20,834 nucleotides of DNA. Source: Oscillospiraceae bacterium (lineage in GTDB: Bacteria > Bacillota > Clostridia > Oscillospirales > Ruminococcaceae). The notes under the pieces are model-generated. The model was not told the origin of the DNA, searched no databases, and worked only from the letters and a program-made list of their open reading frames with translations. Within the stretch, counting starts at the first letter, position 1. Every line of letters starts with the position of its first letter. The DNA lies in NCBI GenBank assembly GCA_900765125.1, contig CAAFQL010000078.1, forward strand, positions 1 through 20,834, read 5' to 3'. A program made the position numbers and the translations under genes. Positions 15,137-20,834 of the stretch are shown here, one piece after another.

Positions 15137-15541
15137 ATGACAATCGCACTCATCGCCCACGACGCAAAGAAAGAGCTTATGATTCAGTTCTGCATAGCAT
15201 ACTGCGGAATACTTTCTCGTCATATGCTTTGTGCAACTGACACAACCGGCAAGCAGGTTTCCGAAGCTACCGGACTCAAAATTAAGCGTTATCTCAGCAG
15301 CTCACAGGGCGGCGGACAGCAAATCGGCTCACTTATTTCTTGTAATGAAATCGATGTTCTTCTTTTCTTCCGTGACCCTATAAACCGTAGAGAAGCTGAT
15401 TCTACAGAGATGAACCTTTTGCGCCTTTGCGATGTTCACAACATTCCTGTGGCTACAAATATCGCAACAGCAGAGGCTCTTATCATGGCTCTGGAAAGAG
15501 GAGATCTGGACTGGAGAATTATCGGTTCACCAACAATTTGA
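15137..15541 (+). CDS. mgsA: Methylglyoxal synthase-family protein with altered active site
   Basis: 134 residues (B. subtilis MgsA 137, E. coli 152). Family features are clear: MTIALIAHDAKK, A-T-D-T-T-G, E-A-T-G-L, G-G-G-Q-Q-I-G, F-F-R-D-P and L-L-R-L-C-D-V-H-N-I-P-V-A-T-N. Aligned without gaps to E. coli MgsA (offset 11), H8, D9, K12, T34, T36, T37 and D80 keep the equivalents of H19, D20, K23, T45, T47, T48 and D91. But the catalytic base D71 is G60, H98 is A87 and D101 is T90, and the phosphate-loop Ser-Gly is S54-S55. Canonical dihydroxyacetone-phosphate to methylglyoxal activity is therefore doubtful; it may be a divergent clade member or a binding/regulatory relative. The start has AAAGGA 13 bases upstream. 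It is monocistronic, between a consensus promoter and an intrinsic terminator. Confidence 0.85.
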   Translation: MTIALIAHDAKKELMIQFCIAYCGILSRHMLCATDTTGKQVSEATGLKIKRYLSSSQGGGQQIGSLISCNEIDVLLFFRDPINRREADSTEMNLLRLCDVHNIPVATNIATAEALIMALERGDLDWRIIGSPTI

Positions 15542-15564
15542 CCGTTTTCTTAGTTATCTATAAT
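15538..15564 (+). promoter_or_regulatory. Candidate promoter for hisS-aspS overlapping the mgsA stop
   Basis: TTGACC (15538-15543, overlapping the TGA stop of the mgsA-like gene), a short 15-base spacer, and TATAAT (15559-15564). Predicted transcription would start near 15571, at the base of the terminator hairpin. The spacer is sub-optimal, so the assignment is tentative. Confidence 0.45.
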
Positions 15565-15569
15565 TTTCA

Positions 15570-15596
15570 TGTCCCTTTACGAAGGGACAATTTTTT
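15570..15596 (+). terminator. Intrinsic terminator between the mgsA-like gene and hisS
   Basis: A perfect 8-bp stem, TGTCCCTT (15570-15577) with AAGGGACA (15582-15589), a TACG tetraloop, then six T residues (15591-15596). It ends only 18 bases before the hisS ATG. Confidence 0.9.
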
Positions 15597-15614
15597 GTAA
15601 TCAGGAGGCATATT

Positions 15615-16928
15615 ATGGCTTTAAAAATTACACGCCCTCAGGGTACTGAGGATATTACACCAAAGAATATCAGCAAATGGCTTACTGTTGAAGAAATCGC
15701 ACGGGATACCGCTGCAAGCTTCGGCTTTAAGGAAATAAGGATACCTACATTTGAAAATACCGAATTGTTTCTTCGTTCAGTAGGAGAAACTACAGACGTT
15801 GTTCAGAAAGAAATGTACACCGTCAAGGCAAAGGAAACTGAGTTTACTCTTCGCCCCGAAGGAACTGCCGGTACAATCCGTGCAATGCTCCAGAACGGTA
15901 TGCTAAATGATGCTCTGCCGCAAAGAGCATTCTATATCTTATCATGCTTCAGACATGAACGTCCACAGGCAGGCAGACTCCGTGAATTCCACCAATTTGG
16001 CCTTGAAATGGCAGGTTCTGGAAGTCCTGCTGCTGATGCTGAGGTAATAAGCCTTGCTAAAACACTTCTGAACAGACTGGGACTTAGAAATATTGCACTT
16101 AACATCAACTCAATTGGATGTCCTAAGTGCAGATGCGAATATCACAAGGCTCTGCGCTCATACTTTACCGCTCGTGAAGAAGAACTTTGCGGCACCTGTA
16201 AAACACGTCTTGAAAAGAATCCTATGCGTATTCTGGACTGCAAAAGCCCAATATGCAGCGACATCGCAAAAAATGCACCGGCAATACTTGATTATCTCTG
16301 TGATGAATGCAGTGAACACTTTGAAACACTAAAAAAATATCTTAAAAATCTTGATATAGAATTCACTGTAAATCCTAAGATAGTTCGTGGTCTTGATTAC
16401 TATACAAAGACTGTATTCGAGTTTGTAACAACTGACATCGGAGCACAGGGTACTGTTTGCGGCGGCGGACGTTATGATGGTCTTATTGAACAGCTCGGAG
16501 GTTCTCCTACTCCTGCACTGGGCTTTGCTATGGGTATTGAAAGAATACTGCTCACTATGGAAAGTCAAGGCTGCGAGTTCATGGAAGAGAAAACTTGCGA
16601 CCTTTATATCGCACCTATGGACGCTTCTGCTGCGGACAAGGCTATGGTTATTGCACAGAAACTTCGCTGTGATGGATATCACGCAGAGTACGACGTTATG
16701 AACAGAGGACTCAAAGCTCAGATGAAATATGCCAATAAGATCGGTGCTAAATTTGTACTGGTGCTTGGAGGAAATGAGCTTGAAAGCGGTGCTGCCAAAC
16801 TGAAACTTATGGAAACAGGCGAACAGTTTGATATTCACCTTGATGAACGCTTTTCAGAAGAATTTGAAGAGCTTTCAATACGTTATATGTTTAATGATAT
16901 TCTTGATGAATTTGAGGAGGAAAAGTAA
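15615..16928 (+). CDS. hisS: Histidyl-tRNA synthetase
   Basis: 437 residues, a class II aminoacyl-tRNA synthetase that charges tRNA-His in the cytosol. Motif 2 is F112-R-H-E-R followed by G-R-L-R-E-F-H-Q-F. The histidine-A motif is R258-G-L-D-Y-Y-T-K. Motif 3 is G303-F-A-M-G-I-E-R310. A cysteine-rich insertion (C169, C172, C174, C192, C195 and further cysteines at CKSPIC) looks like a metal site; to my knowledge such a Cys cluster recurs in clostridial HisRS. AGGAGG (15603-15608) is 6 bases before the ATG. The stop overlaps the aspS start by one base. In Bacillus the hisS-aspS operon has a T-box leader; there is no room for one here. Confidence 0.96.
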   Translation: MALKITRPQGTEDITPKNISKWLTVEEIARDTAASFGFKEIRIPTFENTELFLRSVGETTDVVQKEMYTVKAKETEFTLRPEGTAGTIRAMLQNGMLNDALPQRAFYILSCFRHERPQAGRLREFHQFGLEMAGSGSPAADAEVISLAKTLLNRLGLRNIALNINSIGCPKCRCEYHKALRSYFTAREEELCGTCKTRLEKNPMRILDCKSPICSDIAKNAPAILDYLCDECSEHFETLKKYLKNLDIEFTVNPKIVRGLDYYTKTVFEFVTTDIGAQGTVCGGGRYDGLIEQLGGSPTPALGFAMGIERILLTMESQGCEFMEEKTCDLYIAPMDASAADKAMVIAQKLRCDGYHAEYDVMNRGLKAQMKYANKIGAKFVLVLGGNELESGAAKLKLMETGEQFDIHLDERFSEEFEELSIRYMFNDILDEFEEEK

Positions 16929-18712
16929 TGGAATCTATGAATGGTCTGCGCCGCACCTGCTATTGCGGCGAGGTTTCTGAAATCGGCAGTACTGTTGTAG
17001 TCGGCGGATTTGTTCAAAAGGTAAGAAATCTGGGTACCCTTATTTTCATTGATCTTCGTGACAGAACCGGTATAGTTCAGCTTGCTTTCAACGACAGCAC
17101 TGACCCTGAAATTTTTGAAAAAGCTGCATCATGCCACAGCGAATATGTACTTATGGCAAAGGGTATTGTTACAAAACGTTCAAGTATAAACCATGATATG
17201 AAGACGGGTGAAGTAGAGATAATCGTTTCTGAGCTGCGTATTCTTGCAAAAGCTCAGACAACACCTTTCTTCATCACTGACGAAACAAAAGTAAACGAAG
17301 AACTTCGTCTTAAATACCGTTATCTTGACCTGAGACGTGCTCCGCTTCAGCATAATCTTATTATGCGTCATAAGATCGCACAGGCCGCACGTGAATACTA
17401 TTATGCAAATGGCTTTATCGAAATCGAAACACCTATGATGATGAAGTCAACTCCTGAGGGTGCACGTGACTATCTCATTCCTTCACGAGTTCACAACGGA
17501 AAATTCTATGCGCTTCCTCAGTCACCTCAGATATATAAGCAGTTGACTATGGTTGCAGGTCTTGATCGTTATATACAGATCGCAAGATGTTTCCGTGACG
17601 AAGATCTGCGTGCTGACAGACAGCCTGAATTTACTCAGATAGACCTTGAAATGTCTTTTGTAGATGTTGATGATATTCTGGAAATGACAGAGGGATTTGT
17701 TAAATATCTTCTTGAAAAGGTTATGAACAGAGAAATAACTCTGCCTATACCTCGTATGACATATAATGAGGCCATGAATCGCTTTGGTTCAGATAAGCCT
17801 GATACACGTTTCGGCATGGAACTTCAGGATATAACTCCACTTGTTTCTGATCTTGACTTTGTTGTATTCAAGAGTGCAATTGAAGCAGGCGGCAGCGTTC
17901 GCTGTATCATAGCTAAAAATGCTTCAAAAACTCTTACACGTAAAGAAATTGATAAACTCACTGAAAAGGCTAAGGGTATTGGTGCAAAGGGTCTGGCATT
18001 TATTCGCTGGAATGACGAAAAGCCAAACTGCTCATTTGCTAAATTCCTGCCGGAGGGCAGACTTGATGAAATACTCTCATCTCTCGGCTGTGAACAGGGC
18101 GATGTTGTTCTGATAGTTGCAGATAAAAATAAGGTAACACTTCCTGTACTTGGTGCATTGCGTCTTATAGTCGCAAAACAGCTTGATATAATTCCAAAGG
18201 GTCAGCTGAACTTCCTCTGGATCACACAGTTTCCATTCTTTGAATGGGACGATGAAAACGAAGTATGGGCTGCAATGCATCATCCTTTCACAATGCCTAT
18301 GGATGATTGCATACAGTATCTTGATACTAATCCGGAAAAGGTTATTGCAAAGGCATTTGACCTTGTACTGAACGGCACTGAACTTTCATCCGGCTCTATA
18401 CGTATCACTGACTATGAACTTCAGCAGAAGATGTTTGAAGCACTGGGACTTAGTAATGAGGAAATTGAAGCTAAATTCGGATTTCTTGTTGAAGCGTACA
18501 AATATGGTGCTCCGCCCCACGGTGGTCTGGGCATTGGTCTTGACAGACTGGCAATGGTTCTTCTGGAAGCAGAAAGTCTCCGTGACGTTGTAGCATTCCC
18601 GAAGGTTCAGAATGCAAGTGAACTGATGAGTGAATGTCCTTCTGCTGTTGACAAAGAAAGCCTTGATGTACTTGGTATCATGCTTGCTCCAAAAGCAGAA
18701 GAAACAGAATAA
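16928..18712 (+). CDS. aspS: Aspartyl-tRNA synthetase
   Basis: 594 residues, the bacterial-type AspRS. An N-terminal OB-fold anticodon-binding domain (about 1-110, with V-R-N-L-G-T-L-I-F-I-D-L-R-D) is followed by the class II core. The core carries Q-S-P-Q-I-Y-K-Q, motif 2 F222-R-D-E-D-L-R-A-D-R, a GAD insertion domain (about 290-420, with G-A-K-G-L-A-F-I-R-W) and motif 3 G535-I-G-L-D-R540. It attaches aspartate to tRNA-Asp; whether it is discriminating or also charges tRNA-Asn cannot be told from this window. The start is a TAATG overlap with hisS and has GAGGAGG about 7 bases upstream, so translation is coupled. Confidence 0.96.
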   Translation: MESMNGLRRTCYCGEVSEIGSTVVVGGFVQKVRNLGTLIFIDLRDRTGIVQLAFNDSTDPEIFEKAASCHSEYVLMAKGIVTKRSSINHDMKTGEVEIIVSELRILAKAQTTPFFITDETKVNEELRLKYRYLDLRRAPLQHNLIMRHKIAQAAREYYYANGFIEIETPMMMKSTPEGARDYLIPSRVHNGKFYALPQSPQIYKQLTMVAGLDRYIQIARCFRDEDLRADRQPEFTQIDLEMSFVDVDDILEMTEGFVKYLLEKVMNREITLPIPRMTYNEAMNRFGSDKPDTRFGMELQDITPLVSDLDFVVFKSAIEAGGSVRCIIAKNASKTLTRKEIDKLTEKAKGIGAKGLAFIRWNDEKPNCSFAKFLPEGRLDEILSSLGCEQGDVVLIVADKNKVTLPVLGALRLIVAKQLDIIPKGQLNFLWITQFPFFEWDDENEVWAAMHHPFTMPMDDCIQYLDTNPEKVIAKAFDLVLNGTELSSGSIRITDYELQQKMFEALGLSNEEIEAKFGFLVEAYKYGAPPHGGLGIGLDRLAMVLLEAESLRDVVAFPKVQNASELMSECPSAVDKESLDVLGIMLAPKAEETE

Positions 18713-18728
18713 AAAAGATAAAAAGCTT

Positions 18729-18755
18729 GGGCTGCCTAAAAAAGGCAGCCCTTTT
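18729..18755. terminator. Bidirectional terminator between aspS and the M23 peptidase gene
   Basis: A perfect 8-bp GC-rich stem, GGGCTGCC (18729-18736) with GGCAGCCC (18744-18751), around TAAAAAA. On the plus strand it is followed by TTTT. On the minus strand the hairpin is followed by AAGCTTTTTATCTTTTTT. It lies between two convergent genes and only about 2 bases from the M23 stop. Confidence 0.88.
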
Positions 18756-18757
18756 CA

Positions 18758-19507
18758 TTACTCATTTAAGAATTTAATCGGATCAACATAAATATCGTTT
18801 TTCAAAACCTCAAAGTGCAGATGAGGTTCCTGCTTGCTTTCAATATCAGCAGTAGTTCCTACTGAACCTATGGTTTGTCCGCTTTCAACATCATCGCCCT
18901 CTTTTACAGAAAGGCTGGCACTAAGCCCGCAGTATCTGCTGCTTATTCCGTTGCCATGATCAACAGTTACACAAACGCCCCATAATGCATCCTTAGTAAC
19001 TTCCGATACAGTTCCATTGTCAATTGCACAAACAGCACTTCCCTCTTCTGCCGCAATATCTGCACCATTATGAGTCTGCCATGTACCGGTGGTCTCGGAC
19101 TTTACAAGCTCGCCGTTACTAAACTCTGCCTGAATCTCTCCTTCAACAGGCATCACAAGCACGTGATCAAATTCCTCCACAGTTTCCTGTTCCTGCTCGG
19201 TTTCAGTTACGGCTTCAGTTTCCGATGGAATCTCTGTCTCAGCAGTAACTTCTGGCTTTACATCTGCCACAACATCATAAGCCTGATGAACAGATGTTGT
19301 TTCTGTCCGCACTTCTGTATGCGGTGCAGTATTCTGAGTTACTGCTGTAAGATCATTCTGAAGGGAATTCATATTTTCCTCCAGTTTTGCAGTGGTTGCC
19401 TGATATGCATATGCGCAGGCGGCTCCGATCATTGCAAGACTTACAAGCAATGCAGTGTAGAAACCCTTCAGGCGTGTCTTTTTTGGCTGATTCGTTTCGT
19501 TTTTCAA
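18758..19507 (-). CDS. Membrane-anchored M23 metallopeptidase (SpoIIQ-like layout)
   Basis: 249 residues from the preferred TTG start. A short basic cytoplasmic tail is followed by one transmembrane helix (about 15-35), then a Thr/Glu/Val-rich linker (about 50-118), then a C-terminal LytM/M23 domain. The zinc ligands are intact: H146 and D150 in H-N-G-A-D, and H229-L-H231. It is therefore predicted to be an active endopeptidase on cell-wall peptides, on the outer face of the membrane. The layout resembles SpoIIQ-type proteins, but a vegetative wall hydrolase is equally possible. Start: GTG at 19514-19516 lies inside the Shine-Dalgarno GGAGGT (19515-19520). TTG at 19507 has that site 7 bases upstream. 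The site is buried in a hairpin (19513-19544). The gene follows a capA gene with a 73-bp gap. Confidence 0.88.
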   Translation of the reverse strand: MKNETNQPKKTRLKGFYTALLVSLAMIGAACAYAYQATTAKLEENMNSLQNDLTAVTQNTAPHTEVRTETTSVHQAYDVVADVKPEVTAETEIPSETEAVTETEQEQETVEEFDHVLVMPVEGEIQAEFSNGELVKSETTGTWQTHNGADIAAEEGSAVCAIDNGTVSEVTKDALWGVCVTVDHGNGISSRYCGLSASLSVKEGDDVESGQTIGSVGTTADIESKQEPHLHFEVLKNDIYVDPIKFLNE

Positions 19508-19512
19508 ATCAA

Positions 19513-19544
19513 ACACCTCCGACTCTATTGTGAGCCGGAGGTGT
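19513..19544 (-). promoter_or_regulatory. Hairpin sequestering the M23 gene ribosome binding site
   Basis: ACACCTCCG (19513-19521) and CGGAGGTGT (19536-19544) are exact reverse complements, giving a 9-bp stem, extended by a mismatch and three inner pairs (CTC with GAG) around a 6-base loop. On the minus strand the 3' arm contains the only good Shine-Dalgarno (GGAGGT) for the M23 gene, and the 5' arm is its complement. Read on the plus strand it is followed by AATTTTT, and on the minus strand by a poor TTTGATTTG, so it might also act as a weak terminator. Confidence 0.75.
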
Positions 19545-19559
19545 AATTTTTATGCAGTA

Positions 19560-19588
19560 ATATTAAAATATTTTTCTTTATCAGTCAA
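19560..19588 (-). promoter_or_regulatory. Candidate promoter for the M23 gene at the capA stop
   Basis: On the minus strand, TTGACT (complement of 19583-19588), a 17-base spacer, and TAATAT (complement of 19560-19565). The -35 overlaps the last codons and stop of capA (CTTGACTGA). The predicted transcript would begin shortly before the hairpin that contains the ribosome site, so that the leader is almost entirely hairpin. Confidence 0.5.
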
Positions 19589-20834
19589 GCTTCTGGTATT
19601 CAGCGGGTATTCCCGTATCTATTATTTCCTTTATCTTTTCCATAGACCATTCATTGTATGGTGCTATACCTGAAACCTGCGGCAAACCATGAGCACTGCA
19701 AAGCTCTTCAGTATAATCACGATAAGGAATTACCCTTAGTTCTTCATAATCTGTTCCCTCAAAATGCGTGATAACAGGACTTACCTGTACATTCTTAACA
19801 GATACATTATTTTCAATATCAGTCTCAATATCAAACTCTGCAATCTCGCCGATAAGATTTATATTGTACGTCTGAGAAGAAATGAAATTTCCAAGGGAAT
19901 AGAATACAAAGCCCTGTGTTCCGTCCGGTCGTGTAAGATATTCCATTGTCTGCGGAACATGAGGATGCGTTCCCAGTATAACATCCGCACCCCAGTCAAT
20001 CATGTTCTGTGCCAGCTGATTTACACTTTCACTTACTTCAAAAGAATCCTCAGTACCCCAGTGTACTGATACAATTACAGCATCTGCAACAGTATGCGCC
20101 GCTTCTATCTGAGACTTTATCTTATCCTCTTCTGATGTAAGTACTATCTGTATCTCAGAATCCTCAAGATAATCATAGCTGTTTACGTTCTCTGTATACG
20201 CCAGAAAAGCAATCTTTATTCCGCTGATCTCGCATACACGGATATTATTCATGTCGGCTTCGTTTTTATACACACCATAGGTAATAAGTCCATGATAGTT
20301 TCCCTTCATTTTTTCCCAATATGTCATGCATGACTCAAGTCCGCCTACGCCTTTATCAAGCAGATGATTATTTGCCATTGAAAAAACATTAAAGCCTGTA
20401 TCAATAAGTGCGCTGCCGACTTCTACAGGTGAATTGAAATTACGGTTGCTATGGCTTATCTCAATATCCTCATTATCACAGATAAGTGTCTCTTGATTGA
20501 TTATCTTCACATCACCACGAGATATAATATCCTTTGCACCGTCATAGCAGAAACCAAAGTTATACTCACCTTCCTCAGCATGAGAAGCAGCGCTGTTCAC
20601 AACTCCTGTCTGTACCATATTATCACCTGCGGCAACAACATGAACAGAACTCCCACCATGTGTAACATTGGCAATAGTTGCTTCTTCACGTCCTACAGAA
20701 CCGTCCATTCCGGCATTTATTCCCATATTACCTAATGACGGCTTTCCGCCTTTGCCATCATCAATAGAACGACATCCGACCGTACATATAAACAGCAGTA
20801 AAAAACCTGCAGCTAAAATTTTATTTTTATACAT
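19581..20834 (-). CDS. CapA-family (PGA_cap) metallophosphoesterase-like lipoprotein
   Basis: 417 residues, with the ATG exactly at the window edge; a further upstream start cannot be excluded. The N-terminus is a signal peptide (KNK, then a hydrophobic run) ending in T-V-G-C21, a plausible though imperfect lipobox; a Gly/Asp-rich linker follows. The catalytic-like domain (about 64-370) carries the CapA motif series: A-G-D71-N72-M, N-Q-E-T, A-N-N-H-L-L-D-K-G, V-H-W-G-T-E, G-T-H-P-H-V-P-Q and Y-S-L-G-N-F. CapA family members are extracellular calcineurin-fold proteins named for poly-gamma-glutamate capsule synthesis. In the absence of capB and capC neighbours, a capsule role is not supported and the substrate is unknown. 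Downstream lies the M23 peptidase gene, in the same orientation. Confidence 0.88.
   Translation of the reverse strand: MYKNKILAAGFLLLFICTVGCRSIDDGKGGKPSLGNMGINAGMDGSVGREEATIANVTHGGSSVHVVAAGDNMVQTGVVNSAASHAEEGEYNFGFCYDGAKDIISRGDVKIINQETLICDNEDIEISHSNRNFNSPVEVGSALIDTGFNVFSMANNHLLDKGVGGLESCMTYWEKMKGNYHGLITYGVYKNEADMNNIRVCEISGIKIAFLAYTENVNSYDYLEDSEIQIVLTSEEDKIKSQIEAAHTVADAVIVSVHWGTEDSFEVSESVNQLAQNMIDWGADVILGTHPHVPQTMEYLTRPDGTQGFVFYSLGNFISSQTYNINLIGEIAEFDIETDIENNVSVKNVQVSPVITHFEGTDYEELRVIPYRDYTEELCSAHGLPQVSGIAPYNEWSMEKIKEIIDTGIPAEYQKLD

Noticed and set aside
14965..15240. 91-residue open frame on the plus strand before and across the mgsA start
   Set aside because: It spans the consensus promoter and overlaps mgsA in another frame; its composition is that of translated AT-rich spacer and it has no RBS.
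15541..15614. Possible T-box leader for hisS-aspS
   Set aside because: Only 73 bases separate the genes and they hold an ordinary terminator; there is no T-box sequence or specifier stem.

Overview
The window looks like ordinary chromosomal core DNA from a Gram-positive, low-to-moderate G+C member of the Clostridia. I infer an Oscillospiraceae/Ruminococcus-like organism from the gene content (BofA, SpoVG, DUF4321, an mreBCD-PBP cluster, and clostridial-type MurC and HisRS). Species-level assignment is not possible by eye. I see no phage, insertion sequence, CRISPR array, tRNA or rRNA. No gap without a gene exceeds 300 bases; the longest are about 288 bp (before mreB) and 226 bp (before mgsA).

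Layout. (1) 33-1255, minus strand: a tight operon of three unrecognised small proteins followed by a BofA-family membrane protein. (2) 1348-4810, plus strand: a YfcE-like metallophosphoesterase, a large YfhO-family membrane protein and an ADP-ribose-pyrophosphatase-type NUDIX hydrolase, read from a near-consensus promoter at 1286-1314. (3) 4851-5129, minus strand: spoVG, divergent from murC (plus strand, 5271-6707). (4) 6831-10007: zapA, a U32 family protein, dut and a DUF4321 membrane protein. (5) 10296-14910: mreB, mreC, mreD and a class B penicillin-binding protein, forming an elongasome cluster with its own promoter and a hairpin between mreB and mreC. (6) 15137-15541: a methylglyoxal-synthase-family gene behind a perfect-consensus promoter, ended by a strong intrinsic terminator. 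(7) 15615-18712: hisS and aspS, overlapping by one base. (8) 18758-20834, minus strand: a membrane-anchored M23 metallopeptidase and a CapA-family lipoprotein, convergent with aspS across a shared bidirectional terminator.

The unifying theme is the cell envelope: precursor ligation (MurC), Z-ring support (ZapA), elongation scaffold and transpeptidase (MreBCD, PBP), wall hydrolysis (M23) and probable polymer-linked membrane proteins (YfhO, CapA), plus sporulation- or development-associated regulators (BofA, SpoVG). Nucleotide hygiene (Dut, NUDIX) and translation genes (hisS, aspS, U32) are interspersed.

I did not find a clearly new multi-gene system. The most notable signals are: a methylglyoxal-synthase homologue lacking three canonical catalytic residues although its fold motifs are intact; a hairpin that buries the ribosome binding site of the M23 gene; a 14-bp perfect inverted repeat inside dut; the BofA-linked operon of small unknown proteins; and a compact promoter/terminator arrangement between mgsA and hisS with no T-box leader.
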